DNA from: Porphyromonas pasteri
GTDB taxonomy: Bacteria > Bacteroidota > Bacteroidia > Bacteroidales > Porphyromonadaceae
Reading direction: 5' to 3'
DNA length: 64,000 nt
NCBI RefSeq assembly: GCF_014647755.1
Contig: NZ_BMPU01000005.1
Location: 1-64,000 of the forward strand
The notes beneath the pieces were generated by a model. That model was not told where the DNA came from. It made no database searches and was given only the letters and a program-made list of their open reading frames with translations. Position numbers and translations under genes: made by a program. This document shows, piece by piece, positions 22,171 through 31,696 of this stretch. Numbering within the stretch: the stretch's first letter is position 1; each line of letters starts with the position of its first letter.

Positions 22171-25100
22171 TTATTCGAGGGAGAAGCTTAGACCTAAGCC
22201 CTTAAGCTCGTTGAGCAGTACGTTGAGCGACTCAGGGATACCAGGCGTAGGCATGGGATCACCCTTGACGATCGCTTCGTAGGCCTTAGAGCGCCCGTGG
22301 ACGTCGTCAGACTTGATGGTGAGGATCTCCTGGAGGATGTGCGAAGCACCGAAGGCTTCGAGAGCCCAGACTTCCATCTCCCCGAAGCGCTGACCACCGT
22401 GCTGAGCCTTACCACCGAGTGGCTGCTGCGTGATGAGTGAGTAAGGACCGATGGAACGAGCGTGCATCTTGTCATCGACCATGTGACCGAGCTTGAGGAA
22501 GTAGGTCACACCGACCGTAGCGGGCTGGTCGAACTGCTCACCCGTGCCCCCGTCGAAGAGGTAGGTCTTACCATTGCGGGGAAGCCCAGCCTTATCCGTC
22601 CAAGCGTGCATATCATCAAGCGAAGCACCGTCGAAGATAGGCGTAGCGAACTTGCAGTCAAGACGACGGCCAGCCCAAGCAAGGACAGCCTCGAAGATCT
22701 GACCAAGGTTCATTCGCGAAGGCACACCGAGGGGGTTCAGACAGAGGTCGACAGGCGTACCATCTGCGAGGAAGGGCATATCCTCCTGGCGGACGACCTT
22801 AGAGACGATACCCTTGTTACCGTGACGACCTGCCATCTTATCACCGACCTGGATCTTACGCTTCTTAGCGATGTAGACCTTAGCCATCTGGATGATACCG
22901 GAGGGCAGTTCATCACCCATAGTCTCGTCGAGCTTCTTACGGCGGAGATCCGACTCGTATTCCTTAGACTTCTTGAGATAGTTGGAGATCACCTCCGTGA
23001 TGAGCTTATCCGTGTGCTCGTTGCCCGTCCACCCCGAGAAGATGATCTCGTTGTAGTTCAGAGCCTCGAGTTCAGTGCGAGTGAACTTAGCACCCTTGCG
23101 AATCTTCTCAACACCGAGGAAGTCCTTCACGCTGTTCTTACAGGTCTTGCCTGAGGTCAGCTTGAAGAGCTTGTCGATGAAGAGCTCACGGAGCTCAGCC
23201 TGCTTGCGCTCTGCCTTCTCTTCGAGGGCGAGGACAGCATCCTTCAGCTCGGAGCGATTCTTCTTAGCAGCCTTAGAGTAGAGCTTCGTATCGACGATGA
23301 CACCACGCAGTGAGGGCGTAGCCTTGAGTGAAGCATCCTTCACGTCACCAGCCTTATCGCCGAAGATAGCACGGAGGAGCTTTTCTTCTGGCGTGGGATC
23401 CGACTCACCCTTAGGCGTGATCTTACCGATCAGGATATCACCTGGCTCGACGCGAGCCCCGACACGGATGATACCGTTCTCATCGAGGTTCTTCGTAGCG
23501 TCGTCGCTGACGTTGGGGATATCGCTGGTAAGTTCTTCGAGACCGCGCTTCGTCTCACGTACCTCGAGCGTATACTCGTCGACGTGGACAGAGGTGAAGA
23601 AGTCTTCGCGGACAAGGCGTTCGTTCAGCACGATAGCATCCTCATAGTTGTAACCCTTCCAAGGCATGTAAGCGACCTGGACGTTACGACCGAGAGCGAG
23701 TTCACCGGCCTGGGTAGAGTACCCTTCGGTGAGGACATCACCAGCCTCGACACGCTGCCCCTTGAAGCAGATAGGACGAAGGTCAATCGTGGTGCTCTGG
23801 TTCGTCTTGCGGAACTTAGGCAGGCTGTAGGTCGTGATAGGATCTTCGAAGCTTACGAAGAGCTCGTCATCCGTACGGTCGTAGCGGATCTTGATAGAGG
23901 TAGCGTCGACGAAGACTACTTCACCAGCGCGCTCTGCTACGATCTGCGTACGAGAGTCACGTACCAGCTGAGCCTCGATGCCCGTACCGACGATAGGAGC
24001 TTCGGGACGGAGGAGAGGTACAGCCTGACGCATCATGTTCGATCCCATGAGCGCACGGTTAGCATCGTCGTGCTCCAGGAAGGGGATGAGCGAAGCAGCG
24101 ATAGAGGCGATCTGCGTAGGCGCAACGTCCATCAGCTGAACTTCAGCGGGCGTCACGACAGGGAAGTCAGCCTCCTTACGTGCCTTAATAGCGTCGCGGA
24201 GGAAGTTACCTTCATCATCCAGAGGAGCATTCCCCTGAGCTACGATGAGGTCTTCTTCTTCCTCAGCGGTATAGTACTTCAGAGCTTCATCAGAGAAGTC
24301 AACCTTCCCGTTCTCGACGCTACGGTAAGGCGTCGTGATGAAGCCGAGGTCATTGATCTTCGCATAGACACAAAGCGAAGAGATCAGACCGATGTTTGGC
24401 CCTTCAGGCGTCTCAATAGGACAGAGACGGCCGTAGTGGGTATAGTGTACGTCACGGACTTCGAAGCCGGCACGCTCACGAGAGAGACCGCCAGGACCGA
24501 GAGCCGAGAGACGGCGCTTGTGCGTGATTTCGGCCAGAGGGTTCGTCTGGTCCATAAACTGCGACAGCGCGTTCGTACCGAAGAATGAGTTGACGACCGA
24601 GGAGAGCGCCTTAGCGTTGATCAGATCCGTGGGCACGAAGACTTCGTTGTCACGGACGTTCATACGCTCACGGACGGTACGGGCCATACGAGCCAGACCG
24701 ACACCGAACTGATTGTAGAGCTGCTCACCGACGGTACGTACACGACGATTCGAGAGGTGGTCGATATCGTCGACGACCTCCTTAGAGTTGACAAGCCCGA
24801 TGAGGTACTTGATGATGGCCACGATATCCTCGTTGGTCAGTACGCGTACCTCGGGATCGATGTCGAGACCGAGCTTCTTATTGATACGATAGCGCCCTAC
24901 TTCACCGAGGTCATAGCGCTTGTCGGAGAAGAAGAGGTTAGAGAGGACTTCACGAGCGTTGGCCTCATCGGCAGGGTCTGCATTACGCAGCTGACGATAG
25001 ATATAGTAGAGGGCATCGTGCTCGGAGTTACAGGGGTCCTTCTGCAGGGTGTTGAAGATCAGCGTGAAGTCAAGAGAATCCTCGGTCTTCTCCTTGTGGA

Positions 25101-25983
25101 GGAGGATCGTCTTATTGCTCGACTCGAGGATCAGGTCGATGTTGTCTTCAGTGATCTCTGCCTCACGCTCTACGAGGACGGTGATACGCTCCATGGAGAC
25201 GACTTCACCCGTATCCTCATCGCTGAGGTCATCGATATAAGTCTTGGTGACGCGACCAGCAAGGCGGCGACCGATGTGCTTCTCAAGGTTAGCGCGCGTG
25301 ACCTTCACCTCTTCGGAGAGATCGAAGAGATCGAGGATCTGCTTATCTGACTCAAAGCCAATGGCACGCAACAGGGTCGTCACAGGGAGCTTCTTCTTAC
25401 GGTCGATGTAGGCATACATGACATTGTTGATGTCCGTAGCGAACTCGATCCAAGAGCCCTTGAAAGGAATGATACGTGCCGAGTAGAGCTGCGAGCCGTT
25501 GGTGTGCGTGCTCGTGCCAAAGAACACCCCGGGAGAACGGTGGAGCTGCGAGACGACGACGCGCTCAGCTCCATTGATGACAAACGTACCCGACTCCGTC
25601 ATGTAAGGGATGTAGCCCAAGAAGACATCCTGCACTACAGTGCTGAAGTCCTCGTGGTCGGGGTCGGTACAAGACAGCTTCAGCTTCGCCTTGAGGGGGA
25701 CGCTATAGGTCAGACCTCGGCTCAGGCATTCCTCGATAGTGTACTTAGGAGGATCGACATAGTAATCGAGAAATTCGAGAACAAAGTTATTACGCGTATC
25801 AGCGATAGGGAAGTTCTCATTGAAGACTCGATATAGGCCCTCAGACTTACGGCTCTCCGTAGCGGTATCGAGCTGGAAGAAGTCGCGGAAGGACTTCAGC
25901 TGCACCTCTAAAAAGTCTGGGAAGACGAGAGGGTTCTTTATCGAAGCAAAGTTGATTCTCCCTGATTTTGGATTGGAAGCCAT
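22171..25983 (-). CDS. rpoB: DNA-directed RNA polymerase subunit beta
   Basis: The second large subunit, 1270 residues. The rifampicin pocket (around residue 470) reads [20 protein letters not shown], with the Asp, His and Ser at positions equivalent to E. coli 516, 526 and 531 unchanged, so no classical resistance substitution is visible. The C-terminal [12 protein letters not shown] and [20 protein letters not shown] motifs that contact the active centre and beta' are present. A stable hairpin (26035-26067) separates it from rplL. Confidence 0.98.
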   Translation of the reverse strand: MASNPKSGRINFASIKNPLVFPDFLEVQLKSFRDFFQLDTATESRKSEGLYRVFNENFPIADTRNNFVLEFLDYYVDPPKYTIEECLSRGLTYSVPLKAKLKLSCTDPDHEDFSTVVQDVFLGYIPYMTESGTFVINGAERVVVSQLHRSPGVFFGTSTHTNGSQLYSARIIPFKGSWIEFATDINNVMYAYIDRKKKLPVTTLLRAIGFESDKQILDLFDLSEEVKVTRANLEKHIGRRLAGRVTKTYIDDLSDEDTGEVVSMERITVLVEREAEITEDNIDLILESSNKTILLHKEKTEDSLDFTLIFNTLQKDPCNSEHDALYYIYRQLRNADPADEANAREVLSNLFFSDKRYDLGEVGRYRINKKLGLDIDPEVRVLTNEDIVAIIKYLIGLVNSKEVVDDIDHLSNRRVRTVGEQLYNQFGVGLARMARTVRERMNVRDNEVFVPTDLINAKALSSVVNSFFGTNALSQFMDQTNPLAEITHKRRLSALGPGGLSRERAGFEVRDVHYTHYGRLCPIETPEGPNIGLISSLCVYAKINDLGFITTPYRSVENGKVDFSDEALKYYTAEEEEDLIVAQGNAPLDDEGNFLRDAIKARKEADFPVVTPAEVQLMDVAPTQIASIAASLIPFLEHDDANRALMGSNMMRQAVPLLRPEAPIVGTGIEAQLVRDSRTQIVAERAGEVVFVDATSIKIRYDRTDDELFVSFEDPITTYSLPKFRKTNQSTTIDLRPICFKGQRVEAGDVLTEGYSTQAGELALGRNVQVAYMPWKGYNYEDAIVLNERLVREDFFTSVHVDEYTLEVRETKRGLEELTSDIPNVSDDATKNLDENGIIRVGARVEPGDILIGKITPKGESDPTPEEKLLRAIFGDKAGDVKDASLKATPSLRGVIVDTKLYSKAAKKNRSELKDAVLALEEKAERKQAELRELFIDKLFKLTSGKTCKNSVKDFLGVEKIRKGAKFTRTELEALNYNEIIFSGWTGNEHTDKLITEVISNYLKKSKEYESDLRRKKLDETMGDELPSGIIQMAKVYIAKKRKIQVGDKMAGRHGNKGIVSKVVRQEDMPFLADGTPVDLCLNPLGVPSRMNLGQIFEAVLAWAGRRLDCKFATPIFDGASLDDMHAWTDKAGLPRNGKTYLFDGGTGEQFDQPATVGVTYFLKLGHMVDDKMHARSIGPYSLITQQPLGGKAQHGGQRFGEMEVWALEAFGASHILQEILTIKSDDVHGRSKAYEAIVKGDPMPTPGIPESLNVLLNELKGLGLSFSLE

Positions 25984-26034
25984 CTATTGATTCTTTGAGT
26001 GAAAAGGGGGTTCGGGAATGTTTAGACACGAAAT

Positions 26035-26067
26035 GGTTAAGACCCCCCTCGTCGGGGGATCTTAACC
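26035..26067 (-). terminator. Hairpin between rplL and rpoB (attenuator or processing site)
   Basis: GGTTAAGA plus CCCCC pairs with GGGGG plus TCTTAACC, with one bulged A and a short loop. No T-run follows, which suits partial termination or RNase cleavage. A hairpin at the same place in E. coli adjusts L7/L12 to RNA polymerase ratios; the same role here is inference. Confidence 0.6.
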
Positions 26068-26100
26068 ATAATCACCTGATTAGAGGTGCTATAGGTGGGC

Positions 26101-26469
26101 TTACTTAAGTTCTACTTCAGCACCAGCTTCTTCAAGAGCCTTCTTGAGAGCTTCTGCAGTAGCCTTGTCTACGCCTTCCTTAACAGGAGCGGGAGCAGCG
26201 TCTACGATGTCCTTAGCTTCCTTGAGCCCGAGGCCGCAGTGTTCCTTGACAGCCTTTACTACCTGGAGCTTAGCAGCGCCAGCGCTCTTGAGGATAACGT
26301 CGAAGGAGCTCTTTTCTTCTTCCTGAGCGCCTTCAGCGGGGCCAGCTACGACAACAGCTGCAGCTGCTGGTTCGATTCCGTACTCGTCCTTAAGGATAGC
26401 TGCGAGTTCGCTTACTTCCTTTACCGTCAGGTTTACAAGCTGTTCGGCAATTGCTTTGATATCTGCCAT
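26101..26469 (-). CDS. rplL: 50S ribosomal protein L7/L12
   Basis: Stalk protein that recruits translation GTPases. The 122-residue chain has the N-terminal dimerisation helices (about 1-35), an Ala/Glu/Gly-rich hinge ([17 protein letters not shown]) and the C-terminal factor-binding domain, with [20 protein letters not shown] and [26 protein letters not shown]. It follows rplJ by 56 bp. Confidence 0.97.
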   Translation of the reverse strand: MADIKAIAEQLVNLTVKEVSELAAILKDEYGIEPAAAAVVVAGPAEGAQEEEKSSFDVILKSAGAAKLQVVKAVKEHCGLGLKEAKDIVDAAPAPVKEGVDKATAEALKKALEEAGAEVELK

Positions 26470-26525
26470 GTCGATTAGTTATTTCGTTGTTGTTGTTTTT
26501 GTTTGTGGGATAGTTAGGACTCCTC

Positions 26526-27038
26526 TTATTCAGCAGCAGCTTCGGTAGCTTCACCTTCGCCCTTGTTTTCAAGAGCAGAGATGACGTTGCGAATGGGAGA
26601 CTGGAGGAGAGCGACGACGTCTGCGATAAGCTCTTCCTTGCTCTTGATAGCGACAAGTTCAGCGAGCTGGTCAGCGCCGTAGAAGCCCGTCTCAGCATAA
26701 GCAGCCTTGAGGCGGAGCTTGGACTCTTCCTTCTTGTCCTTAGCGAAGTCCTTGATGATCTTAGCGGGGGCGTTAGCTACCGTGGTGAACATGATAGCGG
26801 TGTTCCCCTTGAGGGCTGAGTAGATTGCAGCGAAGTCTGTTTCGGACTCGGAGAGAGCGCGACGAAGCAGGGTGTTCTTAGCGACTACGAGACGGATACC
26901 CCCCTTGTTACAAGCACGACGGAGCTGGGCGGTCTTAGCGGCGTCCAGGCCTTCGATGTTGGTCAGGTAGAAGTGTGGGTACTCGTTGAGGTAGCCCTTG
27001 AGCTGCTCTACGACGGTGCCTTTATTTTCCTTTCTCAT
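26526..27038 (-). CDS. rplJ: 50S ribosomal protein L10
   Basis: Anchors L7/L12 dimers to 23S rRNA. The 170-residue protein contains FYLTNIEGLDAAKTAQLRRA and VVAKNTLLRRAL, and a C-terminal helix for stalk binding with an EGEATEAAAE tail. In other bacteria L10 with L7/L12 represses its own message. It lies 17 bp after rplA. Confidence 0.96.
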   Translation of the reverse strand: MRKENKGTVVEQLKGYLNEYPHFYLTNIEGLDAAKTAQLRRACNKGGIRLVVAKNTLLRRALSESETDFAAIYSALKGNTAIMFTTVANAPAKIIKDFAKDKKEESKLRLKAAYAETGFYGADQLAELVAIKSKEELIADVVALLQSPIRNVISALENKGEGEATEAAAE

Positions 27039-27055
27039 GATTTCTTCCTCTGTTA

Positions 27056-27751
27056 TTATTCTTCTACTGACTTAGGATCGATCTTGATACTTGGGCTCAT
27101 CGTGCTGGAGAGGTAGATGCTCTTGACATACGTACCCTTAGCAGCAGATGGCTTGAGGCGGAGGAGCGTCGTGATGATCTCGTTAGCGTTGTCGTAGATC
27201 TGATCAGCCGAGAAGGAGACCTTACCGATAGAGGTATGGACGATCCCCGTCTTGTCGACCTTGAAGTCAATCTTACCAGACTTCACTTCCTTGACAGCAG
27301 CAGCGATATCGTTGGTTACCGTACCGCTCTTAGGGTTTGGCATGAGTCCACGAGGACCGAGTACACGACCCAGAGCCCCGATCTTACCCATGATAGCAGG
27401 CATGGTGATGATGACGTCGATATCAGTCCAGCCACCGCGGATCTTCTCGATGTACTCATCGAGGCCGACATAGTCAGCACCAGCAGCCTGGGCTTCAGCT
27501 TCCTTATCAGGAGTACAGAGCGCAAGCACACGTACCTGCTTCCCCGTACCGTGGGGGAGCGTGACGACGCCACGAACCATCTGATTTGCCTTGCGAGGAT
27601 CGACGCCGAGGCGGACATCCACATCAACAGAAGCATCGAACTTGGTATCGGTGATTTCCTTTACCAGCGCAGAAGCTTCGCGGAGTGAATAGATCTTCCC
27701 GGGCTCGATCTTGCTAAAAGCGATCTTTTGCTTTTTCGTAAGTTTACTCAT
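27056..27751 (-). CDS. rplA: 50S ribosomal protein L1
   Basis: Forms the L1 stalk that moves deacylated tRNA from the E site. The 231 residues include [20 protein letters not shown], the L1 signature [20 protein letters not shown] (about 125-145) and [14 protein letters not shown]. It is encoded 11 bp after rplK, the usual pair. Confidence 0.97.
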   Translation of the reverse strand: MSKLTKKQKIAFSKIEPGKIYSLREASALVKEITDTKFDASVDVDVRLGVDPRKANQMVRGVVTLPHGTGKQVRVLALCTPDKEAEAQAAGADYVGLDEYIEKIRGGWTDIDVIITMPAIMGKIGALGRVLGPRGLMPNPKSGTVTNDIAAAVKEVKSGKIDFKVDKTGIVHTSIGKVSFSADQIYDNANEIITTLLRLKPSAAKGTYVKSIYLSSTMSPSIKIDPKSVEE

Positions 27752-27762
27752 CTTTCTATTGA

Positions 27763-28203
27763 TTAGTTACCGGGAAATTCGCCCTTTACAGTGATACCCA
27801 TACTGCGGGCCGTACCAGCGACGATCTTCATCGCAGCTTCGACGGTGAAGCAGTTCAGGTCGACAATCTTATCCTGTGCAATCGCGCGGACCTGTTCCCA
27901 CGTCAGTTCAGCTACCTTATTACGGTTAGGCTGTGCAGAGCCACTCTTGAGCTTTGCTACTTCCTTGAGCTGTACAGCGACGGGAGGGGTCTTGACGATG
28001 AAATCAAAAGACTTGTCAGCATAGTAAGTGATCACTACGGGGAGGATCTTACCAGCCTGGTCTTGAGTTCTGGCATTGAATTGCTTGCAAAACTCCATTA
28101 TATTGATCCCCTTGGCACCAAGAGCAGGTCCCACGGGAGGTGAGGGGTTTGCAGCCCCACCTTTAATTTGCAATTTTAGTTGTCCAGCAACTTCCTTAGC
28201 CAT
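27763..28203 (-). CDS. rplK: 50S ribosomal protein L11
   Basis: Binds the GTPase centre of 23S rRNA and is part of the thiostrepton site. The 146 residues carry the N-terminal [21 protein letters not shown] motif with the conserved prolines, and the C-terminal rRNA-binding domain ending MGITVKG. It lies 59 bp after nusG. Confidence 0.97.
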   Translation of the reverse strand: MAKEVAGQLKLQIKGGAANPSPPVGPALGAKGINIMEFCKQFNARTQDQAGKILPVVITYYADKSFDFIVKTPPVAVQLKEVAKLKSGSAQPNRNKVAELTWEQVRAIAQDKIVDLNCFTVEAAMKIVAGTARSMGITVKGEFPGN

Positions 28204-28262
28204 TGTCTTGAATCTTAAGTGTTACACACTAGAACGTGAGAAGGAGCACCTGCGTAACCAGC

Positions 28263-28814
28263 TTACTCCTTGACCACTTGCGAATAATTGAGCTCCAGCG
28301 GAGTCTTACGTCCAAACATCTTCACCATCACGCGAAGCTTCTGCTTCTCGGGGGTTACCTCTTCGACGGTAGCCTCGTAGTTAGCGAAAGCACCATCGAT
28401 GATACGTACCACGTCGCCCACGTAGAGCTCGAGGTCGTACACCCCTTCGGAGTCAGCCATCTGGTCTGCACGACCGAGGATGCGCTCCACTTCGCTTCTC
28501 TTGAGCGGCTCTGGTTCTCCACCCTTATTCGCTCCGAGGAAGCCGATGACGTTAGGCATATTGCGCAGGGTGTGGGCTACATCGCCGAGCAATGCGGCCT
28601 CCACGAGCACATAGCCTGGGAGGTAAGGACGCTCCTTGATGACCTTCTTACCAGCACGCTGGGTCACGATCTTCTCTGTGGGGATGACCACCTGGGAGAC
28701 ATACTGACCAAGATTAGTATTCTTCATCTCAGCCTCCAGCTGCTCACGCACCTTGGCCTCCTTGCCGCTGACGGCTCGGAGCACATAGAATCTCTTTTCT
28801 GCTACTTCAGTCAT
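28263..28814 (-). CDS. nusG: Transcription termination/antitermination protein NusG
   Basis: Processivity factor linking RNA polymerase to the ribosome and Rho. The 183-residue chain has the NGN domain (RFYVLRAVSGKEAKVREQLE start; RPYLPGYVLVEA) and the C-terminal KOW domain (about 128-183, YVGDVVRIIDGAFANYEATVEEV split by a short linker). It follows secE by 24 bp in the conserved secE-nusG-rplK order. Confidence 0.96.
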   Translation of the reverse strand: MTEVAEKRFYVLRAVSGKEAKVREQLEAEMKNTNLGQYVSQVVIPTEKIVTQRAGKKVIKERPYLPGYVLVEAALLGDVAHTLRNMPNVIGFLGANKGGEPEPLKRSEVERILGRADQMADSEGVYDLELYVGDVVRIIDGAFANYEATVEEVTPEKQKLRVMVKMFGRKTPLELNYSQVVKE

Positions 28815-28838
28815 GATGGGGAAGGGTCTCAGCGAAGC

Positions 28839-29045
28839 TTAGGCTCCGATACGGCTATACACAAAACCAAGGATGGTCTCGAAAGTCTTGTCCATCCCTA
28901 AAACGACCAGAGCGATGATGAGGGAAGCAACCATCACCACCACGGCACTATTGGTGAGCTCTGAACTTGACGGCCAGGACACCTTCTGTGTAAGCTCGAC
29001 ATACGAGGCGCTGAACGCGCCCCCTATCTTCTTAATGAAACTCAT
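28839..29045 (-). CDS. secE: Preprotein translocase subunit SecE
   Basis: Small clamp subunit of SecYEG. The 68 residues show the amphipathic segment containing ELTQKVSWPSSSEL and a single membrane helix (about 31-50), as in short single-helix SecE proteins. It sits between tRNA-Trp and nusG. Confidence 0.94.
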   Translation of the reverse strand: MSFIKKIGGAFSASYVELTQKVSWPSSSELTNSAVVVMVASLIIALVVLGMDKTFETILGFVYSRIGA

Positions 29046-29062
29046 TATCGTTTTCTATTTAG

Positions 29063-29135
29063 CACGGGTTGAGAGACTCGAACTCCCGACACCTGGTTTT
29101 GGAGACCAGTGCTCTACCAACTGAGCTAAACCCGT
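29063..29135 (-). tRNA. tRNA-Trp (CCA)
   Basis: The 73-nt cloverleaf reads ACGGGTT in the acceptor arm, anticodon loop CTCCAAA (anticodon CCA), T-loop TTCGAGT and discriminator G. The acceptor stem is fully paired. The 3' CCA is not encoded. It lies between tuf and secE. Confidence 0.96.
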
Positions 29136-29140
29136 AGAAG

Positions 29141-29177
29141 AAGGGACAGACGGGACGAGGCGCCTCGTCTGTCCCTT
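29141..29177 (-). terminator. Hairpin between tuf and tRNA-Trp
   Basis: AAGGGACAGACG...CGAGG (29141-29160) pairs with CCTCGTCTGTCCCTT (29163-29177) with a small bulge. No long T-run follows, so it may be a processing or partial-termination signal that raises tuf over downstream genes. Confidence 0.5.
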
Positions 29178-29198
29178 ACTTTGAGGACTATCTGATGA

Positions 29199-30386
29199 TT
29201 AGTCGAGGATTTCGGTGATCTGACCCGAACCTACCGTACGGCCACCTTCACGGATAGCGAAGCGAAGACCTACGTTGCAAGCTACTGGGTAGATGAGTTC
29301 GACGTTGATCTCAACGTTGTCACCAGGCATCACCATTTCTACACCTTCGGGGAGAGTGATCTCACCAGTTACGTCGAGCGTACGGATGTAGAACTGAGGA
29401 CGATACTTGTTGTGGAATGGCGTGTGGCGACCACCTTCTTCCTTCTTCAGGACGTAGACAGAAGCCTTGAAGCGAGAGTGGGGCTTTACCTGACCAGGCT
29501 TAGCGATGACCATACCACGCTTGATTTCGTTCTTGTCGATACCACGGAGGAGGAGACCGACATTGTCACCAGCCTGACCTTCGTCGAGGATCTTGCGGAA
29601 CATTTCAACACCCGTAACAACGGACTTGAGACCTTCTGCACCGAGACCGATGATCTGAACTTCATCACCCGTGTGGATGACACCCGTTTCGATACGACCC
29701 GTAGCTACCGTACCACGACCGGTGATCGAGAATACGTCTTCGACAGGCATAAGGAAGGGCTTATCGATGTCACGAGGAGGCAGGGGGATCCAGGTGTCGA
29801 CAGCGTCCATGAGTTCCATGATCTTGTCTTCCCAAACAGGCTCACCATTGAGACCACCGAGGGCAGAACCACGGATAACAGGCGTGTTGTCGCCGTCAAA
29901 TTCGTAGCTGGAGAGAAGCTCGCGCATGTCCATTTCTACGAGTTCGAGCATTTCTTCGTCGTCAACCATGTCACACTTGTTCATGAAGATGACGAGACGA
30001 GGAACGTTTACCTGACGAGCCAGAAGTACGTGCTCACGCGTCTGGGGCATAGGACCATCCGTAGCAGCAACTACGATGATAGCACCGTCCATCTGAGCAG
30101 CACCCGTGACCATGTTCTTCACATAGTCAGCGTGACCTGGGCAGTCAACGTGAGCGTAGTGACGGTTAGCCGTCTCGTACTCAACGTGTGAGGTGTTGAT
30201 CGTGATACCACGTTCCTTTTCTTCAGGAGCATTGTCGATGGAGTCGAAAGAACGGAGTTCAGAGAGCCCCTTCTTAGCAAGCACCGTCGTGATTGCTGCG
30301 GTAAGGGTCGTCTTACCGTGGTCGACGTGACCGATCGTACCAATGTTTACGTGTGGTTTCGATCTGTTAAATGTTTCTTTAGCCAT
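29199..30386 (-). CDS. tuf: Elongation factor Tu
   Basis: GTPase that brings aminoacyl-tRNA to the ribosome. The 395 residues show G1 GHVDHGKTT (about 19-27), the switch [14 protein letters not shown]3 DCPGHADY (about 81-88), G4 NKCD and G5 region, then domains II and III including [11 protein letters not shown] and the C-terminal [15 protein letters not shown]. It is the first protein gene after tRNA-Thr. Confidence 0.98.
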   Translation of the reverse strand: MAKETFNRSKPHVNIGTIGHVDHGKTTLTAAITTVLAKKGLSELRSFDSIDNAPEEKERGITINTSHVEYETANRHYAHVDCPGHADYVKNMVTGAAQMDGAIIVVAATDGPMPQTREHVLLARQVNVPRLVIFMNKCDMVDDEEMLELVEMDMRELLSSYEFDGDNTPVIRGSALGGLNGEPVWEDKIMELMDAVDTWIPLPPRDIDKPFLMPVEDVFSITGRGTVATGRIETGVIHTGDEVQIIGLGAEGLKSVVTGVEMFRKILDEGQAGDNVGLLLRGIDKNEIKRGMVIAKPGQVKPHSRFKASVYVLKKEEGGRHTPFHNKYRPQFYIRTLDVTGEITLPEGVEMVMPGDNVEINVELIYPVACNVGLRFAIREGGRTVGSGQITEILD

Positions 30387-30459
30387 AACTAAAATTATCT
30401 ATTCTTAAGAAATACTTCGTTGTATTCTAAGTGCGTATCACTACGTCGACTCCAACGAG

Positions 30460-30531
<72 letters not shown>

Positions 30532-30614
30532 TTGTTATCTACGAGTGCGAAGAAGACGCCTCTTCTCCTCATTCAGCAGGGCTTATGAGATAAGTATCCC
30601 CGCTAATTCGGTTG

Positions 30615-30645
30615 CAAATATACGCACTTTCTTGAATATACCAAA
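30615..30645 (-). promoter_or_regulatory. Promoter of the tRNA-Thr-tuf-rpoBC superoperon
   Basis: On the minus strand a TTTG element (30642-30645) lies exactly 19 bp from TATATTTG (30615-30622), a full match to the Bacteroidetes consensus. The start is near 30608, about 75 nt before tRNA-Thr. Confidence 0.8.
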
Positions 30646-30835
30646 ACACGCCCGGCGATGTGATCGATTTTCGCACCCCATCAAGCCACCCTACACAAGT
30701 CCCCCTCCTCTATATAATATTCTATATAATATAATGAACGCGCGCGTATAAAAGGAGGAAGAGACGACTCAGCAGGCAGAAAACCCTATCCGCTACCTAC
30801 CTATAGAGAAGGGCTATCGGCAGGCAGAAAAACGA

Positions 30836-30936
30836 ACCAGTACTGGTCAACGATCGGACCAGTACTACTCACAAAGCGAACCAGTACTAGTCACATAGAG
30901 CAACCTATACTGGTCAACTCAGCGACCAGTACTGGT
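30836..30936. repeat. Phased-palindrome array between the tuf and ruvA promoters
   Basis: Units start at 30836, 30858, 30880, 30903 and 30925 (steps 22, 22, 23, 22), mostly ACCAGTACTGGT-like, the fourth ACCTATACTGGT. The step order mirrors that of 7379-7468, as if inverted. The array lies between two divergent promoters. Confidence 0.88.
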
Positions 30937-31027
30937 CGCATCACCCCGCACACAAGAGTCACTCTTCTCCCCGTAGCATACGACACTCTGCCGACTGGCT
31001 ATTAGCGGGGAAATAGCGCCTTTTCCC

Positions 31028-31035
31028 TAACTTTG
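31028..31035 (+). promoter_or_regulatory. -7 element for ruvA-sprA
   Basis: TAACTTTG lies 35 bp before the ruvA ATG, with only a weak match at the -33 position. Confidence 0.45.
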
Positions 31036-31070
31036 CCAGCGACAGTACAGAAAGAAAAATCCCGCATACA

Positions 31071-31691
31071 ATGATAGCTTACCTTCGCGGAGCCTACACG
31101 GAGCTTACCCCCACCGCCGTCCTCGTCGAGTGCGCAGGCGTGGGCTACTCCGTGGCCATCTCCTTGACCACCTATACCGCCCTCTCAGGACAGAAGGAGG
31201 GCAAGATCCTCATCACCGAGATCATCCGCGAGGATGCTCACCTACTCTACGGCTTCGCCACAGCGGCTGAGCAAGATCTCTTCCGCCACCTGATGACCGT
31301 CTCGGGTGTCGGGCCGAATACCGCCCGCATCATCCTCAGCTCTTACCCCCCGCACGAGCTGACGAGCATCATCACTCTCGGGCAGATCGAGCCTCTCAAG
31401 GCGATCAAGGGGATTGGCCTAAAGACCGCACAGCGTATCCTCGTTGACCTGCGCGGCAAGCTCCCCGCTCTCGAGGGAGATGCCAGCCCCGCGACGACTA
31501 TCCCCACGACGACCTCCCGCGGCAAGAAGGTACAGCCACTCGACACCACCACTCCGCAGGAAGCCGTCAGTGCCCTGAAGATGCTGGGCTATCCCGAAGC
31601 CTCCGCACAGAAGGTCGTACGCGAGCTCATCGCCTCTGACCCGACCATCAGCGTCGAGGAGCTCATCAAGCAGAGCCTCAAGCTCCTCTAA
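31071..31691 (+). CDS. ruvA: Holliday junction branch migration protein RuvA
   Basis: RuvA tetramers bind Holliday junctions and load the RuvB motor. The 206-residue protein has the OB-fold start MIAYLRG (residues 1-7) with VECAGVGYSVAIS, tandem helix-hairpin-helix motifs (SGVGPNTARIIL, about 80-90; KGIGLKTAQRILVDL, about 114-128), and a C-terminal RuvB-binding domain (about 155-206) after a Thr/Pro linker. Only five bases separate its stop from the start of sprA. Confidence 0.97.
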   Translation: MIAYLRGAYTELTPTAVLVECAGVGYSVAISLTTYTALSGQKEGKILITEIIREDAHLLYGFATAAEQDLFRHLMTVSGVGPNTARIILSSYPPHELTSIITLGQIEPLKAIKGIGLKTAQRILVDLRGKLPALEGDASPATTIPTTTSRGKKVQPLDTTTPQEAVSALKMLGYPEASAQKVVRELIASDPTISVEELIKQSLKLL

Positions 31692-31696
31692 GGCAC

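Noticed and set aside
30709-30732. Tandem TCTATATAATAT repeat
   Set aside because: Only two 12-bp copies in an AT-rich patch; it lacks the palindrome spacing of the arrays.
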